From Siphonodentalium dalli (Eukaryota > Mollusca > Scaphopoda > Gadilida > Siphonodentaliidae): a DNA stretch of 64,000 bases. Made by a program: the position numbers and the translations under genes. The stretch is taken from assembly GCA_032622095.1 (NCBI GenBank), contig CP136066.1:191692816-191756815 (forward strand), in the 5' to 3' direction. This document shows positions 10,352 through 19,780 of this stretch, one piece after another (the stretch's first letter is position 1; the number at the start of each line of letters is the position of its first letter). The notes under the pieces were generated by a model. It was not told the origin of the DNA. It did no database searches and was given only the letters and a program-made list of their open reading frames with translations.

Positions 10352-12361
10352 CTAATTTATCCCTTTGATGCACGCTCTCAGTTCTGCTATCAAACTACCG
10401 AGTTCAGAAGCCATTAAAGTTTGGGAGTCTTTCAAGTCACCCGCTGGGGACTGGTGATTCGTCGCAGGTTGTGAGTGTGACCACCGACCATGCTGATGAA
10501 ACGAAGGGTCAAAGGTCTGTCGACTGTTCGTCCCGTGGCGAATGTTTCTACCCAATCGTTCCACGCCATCAGTGTTGGGATGCCATTTGTCATGGAACAG
10601 ATGTACTGCTATGCGGGTTGATCGTGGTTCCACAAATGATTGGGCGTTATCTATGTATTCACACCCAGTTAGCGCACAGATTGATTTGTAGCATTCGTTT
10701 GTTTCGAAAATCAAACGATTTGTTCCGTGGTTGTGCGGTGAGGGTAGCACTGATGATATTCGAATTGTCGCCTTAGGGTATCGGCGTTTCACCTCATCGA
10801 TAACACTCAGTAATAGTTGTTTGTCGGTCACTAACCCATTTCGGCATGAGTTGATGCCTACATGGAATGTAAACATTGTCACATTCCCCTCCACAAAGTT
10901 CGACGAATCTGTCAGCCACGCTAGAAGCCCCATTATCCTCATTCCACCGATCGAAACCTTCTTTACGAACTCACCAGGGTGGGAAAGACGCCGCGAATTA
11001 ACAAATCGAAGTACTGAGTCTCCCACAACAAGGTGTATTTTTCCAAATTTAGAAATTCCACTGGGGTTTCTCTCCTTGTGATCCTTTGATGACGTGACAC
11101 GTTTAGAATCTACAGGCGATTTTGATTGATCATCAGCCTGAAGCACATGAAATTTGTTTGCAACTGTTATATTGGATGCGACAACATATTCCGAGTCGGT
11201 AACTACAACTGGGCTCTCTTGAATCGGCGTTCGTGATTTTCCGTCGCCTGTGTAATTAATTTTTTTGAGTTCCGGTTTGTGTATCGAGTGCTTTGCAGTT
11301 GGGGTTTTGTTCAACTTCGTTTTTCCGGTTGAGGGAGCTGCTGTTGGGTTTTTTTTCAACTTCGTTTTTCCGGTTGAGGGTGCTGCTGGTGGTATTTCTG
11401 TGGCTACTTTTTTTGCCACCTTTCTGAGTCTATTGTTTTCTTCTTTCATCAAAACCATTTCTCGTTCTAGCTGTTTGAATTTCTCATTAACTTCTGAGTC
11501 ACGGTTGAGTTGGTTTGTTTTGAACTCTTCAAATAGCTCTTGTAGTTCCGAAATTGCCATTTTAAGCTTTAAACATGACAATTTCTCACTGTAATCTCCA
11601 CCGGTTTTCTTCTGCTGTCGTTTGAGCATTGGGGTAAGCAGGTTGATAACTTGTTTGGGAATTTGTTTGTTTTCAGTCTGCGGCGTGGCTGAAAATGTAA
11701 TCGGGGAGTGTGCATTTTGAACATCATCCCAGTAAATGTCGTGTCCATCATCGTTCTTCGGAGTTGACGCGGTTATTACCTGCTCACACTCCGAGGGCAC
11801 TGTCTTTTCCTCAGAAAAACCTGATTCCCAGATGTTGGGTAGTGTTTTAGTTGTCCACCAAGTGATATTTTTCTTAGATCCTTGGATCATCATTTTGTTT
11901 TTAGTCCTATATACGTGAATTGTCACTTTTCCACCTTTACCGGTCACGTTCCGATAGACATCAATTCTTTCATCCACTATAACGTTCATTTTGTCTTTTC
12001 CTATTATCCAATGTGCATTATTTATTTCCTTTTTCAATTTGTCATCCCAATACATTGAACACAGTCCACTATAGTATCTATTGTAACTGTCAGAGTCTAA
12101 ATCTATGGTCACGCAACGACCTCCATCTTTGATTCCCGTTTGGTATTTGTTTTCCTCATCATACGTTAACTTTTTCTTTATTAGTTTATCGAGATTAAGA
12201 ATATAATTTCGATCACTCACTGTTCCTCTGGTAGAATTACTTGAATTTTGCTCAAACAAACGAACCGATTCTGGCACAACAGTTGTTACATCAGTGTCCT
12301 CAATAACATCGAATGTGTCATCAAAATCCGTGTAATCGAATGTTTCCATGATAATATCCAA
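10352..12361 (-). CDS. LINE ORF1: coiled-coil protein with SGNH hydrolase-like domain, 669 aa
   Basis: Likely the RNA-binding/chaperone partner of the LINE. Residues about 267-320 are rich in heptad Leu/Glu/Lys and predict a coiled coil (LQELFEEFKTNQ... MKEENNRLRK). Residues 320-365 hold two near-identical repeats around TAAPSTGKTKL. From about 440 the sequence has SGNH/GDSL-type blocks: VVGDSVLRF (nucleophile Ser in GDS), HVGINS (oxyanion Asn) and DKWHPNTDG (Asp-x-x-His near residue 595). Esterase-like ORF1 proteins are known in CR1/L2-type and related LINEs. The N-terminal third is not recognised by motif. Its position upstream of ORF2 on the same strand and its full open frame support it as genuine. 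The role of the esterase activity in the element is unknown. Confidence 0.85.
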   Translation of the reverse strand: MDIIMETFDYTDFDDTFDVIEDTDVTTVVPESVRLFEQNSSNSTRGTVSDRNYILNLDKLIKKKLTYDEENKYQTGIKDGGRCVTIDLDSDSYNRYYSGLCSMYWDDKLKKEINNAHWIIGKDKMNVIVDERIDVYRNVTGKGGKVTIHVYRTKNKMMIQGSKKNITWWTTKTLPNIWESGFSEEKTVPSECEQVITASTPKNDDGHDIYWDDVQNAHSPITFSATPQTENKQIPKQVINLLTPMLKRQQKKTGGDYSEKLSCLKLKMAISELQELFEEFKTNQLNRDSEVNEKFKQLEREMVLMKEENNRLRKVAKKVATEIPPAAPSTGKTKLKKNPTAAPSTGKTKLNKTPTAKHSIHKPELKKINYTGDGKSRTPIQESPVVVTDSEYVVASNITVANKFHVLQADDQSKSPVDSKRVTSSKDHKERNPSGISKFGKIHLVVGDSVLRFVNSRRLSHPGEFVKKVSIGGMRIMGLLAWLTDSSNFVEGNVTMFTFHVGINSCRNGLVTDKQLLLSVIDEVKRRYPKATIRISSVLPSPHNHGTNRLIFETNECYKSICALTGCEYIDNAQSFVEPRSTRIAVHLFHDKWHPNTDGVERLGRNIRHGTNSRQTFDPSFHQHGRWSHSQPATNHQSPAGDLKDSQTLMASELGSLIAELRACIKGIN

Positions 12362-12562
12362 TATTTTCGATCTAATGATCCAAGCTAACTAAGAATATAA
12401 CTAATCTAACTAATATAACTAATATAACTAAGAATATAAAATCCAGTATATAATTCCATCTGTCGGCTTGCCAGCTCCATTGGCTTCCTTAATTAGTTGC
12501 GCATGACTACTCGCAGGAGTTAATTGTAAATACGTCCGCTCACGTCGAAGGTCGAGCTAAAT

Positions 12563-13950
12563 TACCCAGCATCGAGGCGAGTAAGCTGGGATTATTGGTC
12601 AGCACTGGTCCGTATTCTCGTCTTTTTGAAACTCAGGTTTACGTAAACCAAGGTTTGCCTTCTTATTGTCATTCAAGCCTGTGTCGGTCTGTTCATAATT
12701 CGAACCATGTGGTAACGTACACGTTCTGGTAACAGAAACATATGTATTTTTTGGAAGCATTTATCTTTATGTTAACCAAATAGGAATTGTGTTTTATTGA
12801 TATGCCGTGTAGAAGAAAGATTATAATTATATATGAACTGGACAAAATGTAATATAATCGATAATTATGTGTGTTATAGGTAATAGTCTACAACTGAGAC
12901 CTAGTACCCCCCTGGTCTGAGATTTTTGTATAAACCGAGACTTGAACCTGAGACGAGAATACCAATTTCTGTTTTTGCAGTAACGATACAGATTGGTAAT
13001 TTAATTGTAATCATGCGTGCGTTTATCTGGCTTTACAGCGGAGTTTTATTTATAACACCCTTGCCGTGTTTGAAAGCATATTACCGTTAGATGGATTAAG
13101 TCAGATTTTCGTGCTATTATTTCTAATATGTTATCGATGGGTTTGGTTGACACGGATAAATAGGGAATGATAGTAGTTTTGCAATCGGAACGTAATACGC
13201 ATTGGATGCGGGTGTCTTTCGTTCCGTGTTTCTGAAATGAATTGAGGTCTGAGCTAGTTTTGATAGTACTAATTCATCATTTGAGAATAAATTATTGCTG
13301 GACTGGATATACAATATAACAGCAAAAACTCTCAAAATTATATTTTTAAGTCAGAACGAAAAATTGTGGTTCAAAATAAGGAAATGTCCGATTAAATTGA
13401 ATTAAATTAAATAAAATGCATGGGACCCCTGCTCTTGATTAATGATTATTTGGTCCAGTTTCTTAAGCCTTGACATTTCAACTTGGTTTATTTGTCATAA
13501 TTTATCTTTAAACATGGATTTGGAAACAAATTACATGGCTATGGAAATATCTGCTACTCCTATCGGAAGTGTGATACAACGCACCCATGTGGATTTTTTC
13601 CGATACCCCCATGAACCCACACCCCCCCCCCCCCGTTGTGTACATTTTCAATCACGGCGATAGTTATTTAGAATCTTTCTAAATTTTCAACTTATTGCAA
13701 ATTCCCAAGACCGCGAAATTACGTTGCACATGTCACCCCCTCACCCCAATGAATTGTTGAAAATTTCCAGCAAGTACCTCACTATTTCTAGTTGTTGGAA
13801 ATTCCCACCTGATATCCCCTATAATAATGGTTCAAAATGTTTTCAAGAGCTGAATGTAATTTATGTGTAATATTTTGACGCAAAGTTGAACAATATATAG
13901 TTGGTTCTTGATCTGAACAAACAATATTTTACACTATACATTGATTGTAA
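12563..13950. other. non-coding stretch, palindrome left arm
   Basis: No gene recognised. It contains pieces related to the sequence near 6035-6100: words such as TATTCTCGTC, CTCAGGTTTACGTAAACC (about 12613-12650) and AACCTGAGACGAGAAT (about 12946-12961) in inverse orientation, suggesting an old inverted-repeat element. A run of 13 C occurs at 13622-13634. Confidence 0.5.
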
Positions 13951-14065
13951 AGGACGCCGGTGGTCCCGTCGGTAGAATGCTCGGGGGGCATTACCCCGCC
14001 ATTTGCCATCTAGCGCTGACGAAGCTTGTTCGAAAGCGCGGTTTCGCGATCCACTCTAAGTGAGG
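13951..14065 (+). repeat. tRNA-like SINE head (left arm)
   Basis: GGTGGTCCCGTCGGTAGAATGC resembles an A-box region (tRNA-like GGTnnnGTCGGTAGA). GGTTTCGCGATCCAC about 85 nt downstream resembles a B box with one inserted base. No complete tRNA fold is visible, so a tRNA-derived SINE remnant is the best reading. Mirrored at about 24305-24420. Confidence 0.4.
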
Positions 14066-14730
14066 ATAATCTTATTCGTGTATCTGGGCAAGTTTGTCGG
14101 TCCCATTCCGGGGTCGGTATTTCTACACACAGCGGAGTGTTCCTCGGTGAAATTTACTCTCTGCGTAGACTTTCCTCCACCCGTAAAACTGACAACGTCG
14201 TGACATCCGCATAGGGGGTGAGAAATCCGCACCACCCCTGCCCCGTGATCCCTGTCGAACGGCGACGGCATACAGATACCGCTATACAACACGGATATAA
14301 GCCGCTTTCACGTGCTCAGGTTTGGAGACACCATCACACCAATCTCGATGCAGCGCTCAGCACGCTTTTGTCCATAGATTGTCATTGATTGTCGTTGATT
14401 GTACAACAATGCGCCGATCCCAGCTTGTGACCAGGTGGTTTCGCGAAACCAAGTCCTGACATGGAACACCGTGATTATTAGGGTGGTCTAGACCTGAGAC
14501 CAGAATTCAGCCGTATTTGTTTCTCTGTGCGAGTTTTCAACTGCCTACATACACCTGCCGAGGTGTGATTTATCTTTCTACCAATGATAGCCTATAATAT
14601 GACAGAATCTTCCAACAATATCTGAATTACCAATAAATAATATATCCAACGAATAAACGCATTGATTTGGGACATCAGGTTTAGAATTACATGTACGGAA
14701 ACATTCTTTAAAATGCCATATATAGTGTTC

Positions 14731-15156
14731 GTGACGGAATTACAACGTTGTGTAATTCCGTCACGTTCAAGAATGTAATTCCGTCACGGCAATGTGACCG
14801 CAATAACAAAGTGGGGACATGGTAACTCATTCTATGATGGGTAAAATTATATAGGTAGTATGTCCATATAAATCACCAGGTTGACAATTTATTCTCTAGT
14901 CATCAGAGTTTGCAGATAATATATACGATCACTTGCGGGTAGTGGAAAACCGAGGTCACTTCTGTGTAATTCCGTCACAGAGTTTCAACCCACTCTGAGT
15001 AGAACACTGGCAATGCGATATGACCCACTGTACATAGTGTTCAAAGAAGAGATGCCAAGGTTTCCAGTGTACAAACTACCTTGACTAATCTCTGACAAAA
15101 TGCAAGCAAATGAAAGCTCAAACTTGATTGACTCGATTTTTTTGTAATTCCGTCAC
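14731..15156. repeat. five copies of a 13-bp motif GTAATTCCGTCAC (left arm)
   Basis: Exact copies at 14731-14743 (inverse), 14752-14764, 14775-14787, 14966-14978 and 15144-15156. The first two form a hairpin with an 8-nt loop. The spacing is uneven (11, 181 and 168 nt apart between later copies), so this is not a simple tandem array. Possible meanings are a transposase- or Rep-binding subterminal motif or a transcription factor site; neither is shown. Conserved in the other arm. Confidence 0.75.
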
Positions 15157-15171
15157 GATGGATTTCGTGAA

Positions 15172-15940
15172 ATAAAGGTTCCGAATTGAGCCTGTTTCAG
15201 TTACTATAGATAAAGTAAAATATCTTGATTGTTGCGTTCCATATGTGCATGCATATACATGGGTTGGTGAGATGGGGATGGGGGTAAAAATACAGTTTTA
15301 TTGAAATAAAGTGTTCATACAAATGGGCCGCGCAGTGCAGGGCGTGTGATCATTAGGCTGCATGCTGAATATAGGTTTCAAAGGGGGTCCGTTCAAAATG
15401 TGCTGCAAACTCCCTATATGTGTGAACGAAGTGCACGCAGTTTAATATCATATAGTGTTCGCGAAGCGCAGAAAGGGACTGTGGGCCCACCCCCGCTAAA
15501 TAAAGGCTCCCGAATTGAACCTGTTTCAGTATAGATAAAGTAAAATATCTTGATTGATGCGTTCCATATGTACATGCATATACATGGGTTGGGGAGATAT
15601 GGGTAAAAATACAATTTTATTGAAATAAAGTGTTCATGCAAATGGGCAGCGCAGTGCAGGCGTGCACATGTGATCATTAGGCGGCATGCTGAATACAGAT
15701 TCCAAAGGGGGTCCGTTCAAAATGTGCCGCAAGCTCCAGAATAAAGGCTCCTGAATTGAGTATGTTTCTATTGGTGTATAGTAATATTTAAATAATATGC
15801 TGATTTTGTTTCGTTCGATATGTGCATGCACATATGTTGACTGGGTGTGTAGAAATATACAGTTTTTAGTGAAGTAAAGTGTTCCAACCCGCATCCAGTA
15901 ACAAAAAAGCATGACCATTCCATGTGTCCGTGAATGCGGA
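15172..15940 (+). repeat. three related tandem units (left arm)
   Basis: Units start near 15172, 15499 and 15741. Each opens AATAAAGGCTCCCGAATTGA or a variant, continues through a GTTCCATATGTGCATGCATA block and ends near AAATGGGC.GCGCAGTGCAGG and AAAGGGGGTCCGTTCAAAAT. Unit lengths differ (about 327 and 242 bp between starts) because parts are missing in later copies. They lie directly upstream of a Helitron-like 3' end at 16000 and are probably its body. Confidence 0.7.
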
Positions 15941-15970
15941 CACTAGAAAATAACAATGAACATTTATATA

Positions 15971-16000
15971 CCCGTCATTTTGTGACGGGCAACCCCCTAG
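15971..16000 (+). mobile_element. 3' end of a second Helitron-like family (left arm)
   Basis: CCCGTCA-TTTTG-TGACGGG forms a 7-bp perfect stem, followed about 8 nt later by CTAG at 15997-16000. The next Helitron-like copy starts immediately at 16001 (TCTATATATC). The hairpin differs in sequence from those of the neighbouring copies, so a different family is joined to the array. The 5' end is not identified; the tandem units at 15172-15940 may be its body. Confidence 0.6.
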
Positions 16001-17319
16001 TCTATATATCTATTATATATTTTGAAAGATCTGTGTGTGTGTGTGTGTGTGTGTGTATCTGTCTGTGTGTAATCGATGGACTCGAAAATGGCCCAGCGGA
16101 TTTCGATGAAACTTGGTATGTGGGGGGTATTTTCGGGTCAGGAGTAACATAGGCCTATTGATTTTCAGATCCGAGGTCAACTTTTCACGTGCCGAGGTCA
16201 AATCTGTTTTTATGCCGTTTTGCGCTAATATATTTCAGTTCGGTGCTCACAAATCGATTCGATATAGCGCGAATAATAAATTGCCAGTCATATAATTTGC
16301 ACGGTTAGAATCTGTGGCGCTTCATCTTTCCAATGATGCATCACATCACACGCCTGTGTACGTTTAAAGTTTCTACCTTAATTATCGGGAAGAACGCAGG
16401 ACCATGCTTCGCTCATCGAAAAACATTGCGTAAATATATTACGCCATCAACATATCGTGACGTGATCGCGTTAACTCTTATCCGGCCGATGTCGCGTTAA
16501 CTCATCACCGGCCGAGGTATCCGCAAATGACATTGGGCTATATATCTCGGAAACGGGTGGAGCTATCGCCCGGATACGAATTTTATCGGGTCGCCGAGCC
16601 CGTGCGACGCCAGCTTCGCGCATGCGCAGACCAGATCTCGGAAACGGGTGGAGCAATCGACTTGAAATTTGGTTTTTGAATATCCCGGACGAAGTCGGGT
16701 CACCTTCTAGTCTATTATATATTTTGGAAGATCTGTGTGTGTGTGTGTCTGTCTGTCTGTAATCAATGGACTCGAAAACGGCCGAGCCGATTTCGATGAA
16801 ACTTGGTAAGTGGGGGTATTTTCGGCCGGGGAGTGACATATGCCTATTAATTTGCCCGTGCGACATAACCTTGACCTTGAAATCGGGTCATTTCAAGGTC
16901 AAACGCAAGAATATCACGGGATTTTGATGAAAATTAGTGTCTAGGGATACTTTCGTATGGGGAGTCTCATAAGCCTATTGATTTGCCCGTGCGACAATAC
17001 CTTGACCTTGAAATCGGATCAATTCAAGGTCAAATCGCGAATTTTGATAGGATTTCCACGAAATTTGATACATAGGGTTACTTTTGTCCACTGAGTGTTT
17101 TGGACGGGTCAAATCGTGACCCCGAACTGACCTTGACCTTCAATATGATCAATTCAAGGTCAAATCGGGTAAAACCGCATGGATTTCGACGGGTACTTTT
17201 GTCGGGTACTTTTGTTCGGGCAGTGTTTTGGACGGGTCAAATCGTGACCCCACCTGACCTTGGCCTTCAAAATGGACAATTCAAGGTCAAAGCCCGGACG
17301 AAGTCGGGTCACCTTCTAG
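16001..17319 (+). mobile_element. head-to-tail array of two Helitron-like copies (left arm)
   Basis: Copies at 16001-16710 and 16711-17319 join exactly at CTAG/TCTATT. Both end with a CCCGGACGAAGTCGGG hairpin, a short spacer and CTAG, as in the array at 4293-5856, and start with the same TATATTTTG..GATCTGTGTGTG block. The first copy has an unrelated interior (about 16190-16680), so the family has exchanged internal sequence. No coding capacity is recognised. Confidence 0.7.
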
Positions 17320-17335
17320 TATATATATATAACCC

Positions 17336-17412
17336 GTCGTCTGTGCGTGTATCTGTGTGTGTGTGAGTGTGGGTGGGGGTGTGTGAGGGAGGGTGTGTGT
17401 TTGTGTGTGGAT
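17336..17412 (+). repeat. TG-rich microsatellite (left arm)
   Basis: Imperfect TG/GGGTG repeats directly after the Helitron-like array. Mirrored at about 20958-21034 as CA-rich sequence. Confidence 0.75.
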
Positions 17413-18012
17413 TACAAGGGTGTTGATAATGATTACGATGGTGATGATGCCTATAAAATGTACAATGGTTGTGTATTATGAGCGTGATGTGCGATTAACT
17501 TAACAACGTGATGAATAATTTATCCTAAGACCTTGGTTCCATTGAAATACAGTGTAATACATAGAAAGTATCATACAGCGTAGGTGTCTATGGATCACCA
17601 ATTAGGGCGAGTATAACACAATGCCTATGTCAGCATCTGTTGTTGGGAAGATGTGAAATATAAATTTCAGTTCATTCGTGTAGTAATTTCTTATGAATCA
17701 AACGCTCTTCATTCGTGTATTACCAACATGAAGTTGTACTATTTTTGAAAACCATCACGATGTGTAAAATGTTCATTAAATTACAATAACCTAATGCTGT
17801 GGTGTAACAGGTTTATAGTCAAATAACCCAAAGTGACTTAATTCACAATGAAGTAGACTGCTGTAGATGCGATATGTATTGTTTATACAGAGCTTAAGTG
17901 TGTAAATATCACATGATCACGTGATAAGGTCAATTTATCCACGGTGTCACTTTTTCGATCTATAAAATGCTGCTTTTTATAATCCATTGACTCGCGTGAT
18001 TATTATCCTCTT
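17413..18012. other. non-coding stretch, nothing recognised (left arm)
   Basis: No gene, hairpin or repeat family could be supported. The same sequence occurs in the right arm at about 20358-20957. Confidence 0.4.
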
Positions 18013-18188
18013 CTATATGCTCAGTTGCTCTTTTTTTCCTTGCTCACGTGCTCTTTTTTCCTCACCTCTTGCTCAGTTGCTCTTTTTCCCTTGCTCACTT
18101 GCTCTTTTTCTCCTCTTCTCTTGCTCACTGTTTTCTCTTTTTCCCTCTCCCCTCTTGCTCATTTCCTTTTTTCCCTCTCCCCTCTTCC
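18013..18188 (+). repeat. polypyrimidine minisatellite (left arm)
   Basis: Degenerate TTGCTC(A/T)..TTGCTCTTTTTCC units with almost only pyrimidines on the plus strand. Open frames across it are low-complexity (Leu/Phe/Ser) translations. Mirrored as a purine tract at about 20182-20357. Long mirror-like purine/pyrimidine tracts can adopt triplex (H-DNA) forms, and here they sit on both sides of a palindrome centre. Confidence 0.8.
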
Positions 18189-18370
18189 TCTGATGTTACG
18201 TATGTATATACGTGTACAATGTCTGACATGTGACCTCTGGTGAAATAGCGATACACGATGCTCAATAACATCATCGTGATAGAGAAGTAAAGAATAAACG
18301 CTCTTTATTATTTATGTGAGAGCAATGACATTCAAATTATTTCAAGTAAAACATTGTGGACATATTCCAA

Positions 18371-18589
18371 TTATATGATGGAATAGACGGGAAGGCGTCT
18401 GATGGACTGGTCCGAGTCGCTGTCATCTTGGCCATTGTCACCATCAGTATGAATGCATACATTCCAGTGTTTATCATGAGCATGGTATGAATCATTCTCG
18501 GCGTGTTGGTCATTTTGTCGCCGTTGATTACCAACAATCAATTGGTACAGCGATAAGCATAACAAATTGAATATTTCTTGCATCATCAT
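18371..18589 (-). CDS. small ORF, possible secreted peptide (left copy)
   Basis: An ORF of 72 codons transcribed outward from the palindrome centre. The N-terminus (MMMQEIFNLLCLSLYQLIVG) has the hydrophobic core of a possible signal peptide. The remainder is hydrophilic, Asp/His/Asn-rich, with a dibasic RR just after the presumed cleavage region and one Cys. An AATAAA-type signal lies about 60-65 nt after the stop. The copy at 19781-19999 is identical in protein. An overlapping frame (18337-18537) competes. No family is recognised, and the coding reality is uncertain because the 5' part falls in a repeated hairpin unit. Confidence 0.22.
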   Translation of the reverse strand: MMMQEIFNLLCLSLYQLIVGNQRRQNDQHAENDSYHAHDKHWNVCIHTDGDNGQDDSDSDQSIRRLPVYSII

Positions 18590-19157
18590 GTTTTTAGTTC
18601 AAAATAACAATAACATCAAAGTAACTTCAAGGATTGCGTATATGAAAAAATATTATAATTTGTTTGAATCTTGCATTAAATTCATAAACACGGTGTCTGT
18701 AGTTTTGATGGTGGTAAATGTAATCCATCTCCATTCAAGGATTGCGTGTACATATTACTTGAGCGTATGTATGCATAGTTTGATAGCTAATTATCGCGTT
18801 AATGCTAAAACGTCACATAATCTCATCACCCGTACGTGTTAACAACATATCACGTTATACAAATAACGATGTTATAAGTGGACACACACGCAACCCTTGA
18901 TGTTATATGTTATATTTGTATAACGTGATATGTTGTTAACACGTACGGGTGATGAGATTATGTGACGTTTTAGAATTAACGCGATAATTAGCTATCAAAC
19001 TATGCATACATACGCTCAAGTAATATGTACACGCAATCCTTGAATGGAGATGGATTACATTTACCACCATCAAAACTACAGACACCGTGTTTATGAATTT
19101 AATGCAAGATTCAAACAAATTATAATATTTTTTCATATACGCAATCCTTGAAGTTAC
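18566..19157 (+). repeat. 592-bp hairpin unit, copy 1
   Basis: The unit starts at GAATATTTCTTGCATCATCATG and contains two long inverted arms (about 18610-18865 and 18913-19162) around a loop of about 48 bp that includes GGACACACACGCAACC. The same unit repeats directly at 19158-19749 with the loop in the same orientation. Confidence 0.9.
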
Positions 19158-19749
19158 TTTGAATATTTCTTGCATCATCATGTTTTTAGTTCAAAATAAC
19201 AATAACATCAAAGTAACTTCAAGGATTGCGTATATGAAAAAATATTATAATTTGTTTGAATCTTGCATTAAATTCATAAACACGGTGTCTGTAGTTTTGA
19301 TGGTGGTAAATGTAATCCATCTCCATTCAAGGATTGCGTTTACATATTACTTGAGCGTATGTATGCATAGTTTGATAGCTAATTATCGCGTTAATGCTAA
19401 AACGTCACATAATCTCATCACCCGTACGTGTTAACAACATATCACGTTATACAAATAACGATGTTATAAGTGGACACACACGCAACCCTTGATGTTATAT
19501 GTTATATTTGTATAACGTGATATGTTGTTAACACGTACGGGTGATGAGATTATGTGACGTTTTAGCATTAACGCGATAATTAGCTATCAAACTATGCATA
19601 CATACGCTCAAGTAATATGTACACGCAATCCTTGAATGGAGATGGATTACATTTACCACCATCAAAACTACAGACACCGTGTTTATGAATTTAATGCAAG
19701 ATTCAAACAAATTATAATATTTTTTCATATACGCAATCCTTGAAGTTAC
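19158..19749 (+). repeat. 592-bp hairpin unit, copy 2
   Basis: Direct repeat of 18566-19157 with few differences (for example an A in TTTTAGAATTAACG at 18971 against C here, and GCGTTTACA against GCGTGTACA). It contains its own hairpin centred near 19481. The overall palindrome centre (about 19185) falls in the first 50 bases of this copy. Confidence 0.9.
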
Positions 19750-19780
19750 TTTGATGTTATTGTTATTTTGAACTAAAAAC

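Larger units (their letters stand above)
6126..12562 (-). mobile_element. full-length non-LTR retrotransposon (CR1/L2-like, Jockey group)
   Basis: A two-ORF LINE on the minus strand. The 5' region lies at about 12362-12562, ORF1 at 10352-12361, ORF2 at 6297-9758 and a short 3' UTR at 6149-6296. It ends in a microsatellite tail of four ATAAG units (6126-6145, plus-strand reading). Boundaries come from comparison with the empty site in the right palindrome arm: left GCCATG and right TACCCAGC are separated there only by TGT. No clear target duplication is seen; instead three bases appear replaced. Both ORFs are open along their full length, so the copy looks young. The clade call is tentative; endonuclease plus an SGNH-type ORF1 and a microsatellite tail suit CR1/L2-type elements. 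Confidence 0.85.
739..19162 (+). repeat. left arm of giant palindrome
   Basis: Reading this arm forward gives the same sequence as reading 31205 down to 19209 on the other strand. Paired positions sum to about 31944 in the outer part and about 38370 in the inner part. The offset of about 6430 equals the non-LTR retrotransposon present only here. Features mirrored in both arms include the Pol fragment, both Helitron-like arrays, the pyrimidine tract and the small ORF. Differences seen include a C-run of 13 at 13622 against a G-run of 20 at 24736, and single-base changes near 4448, 5609 and 16099. Confidence 0.95.
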
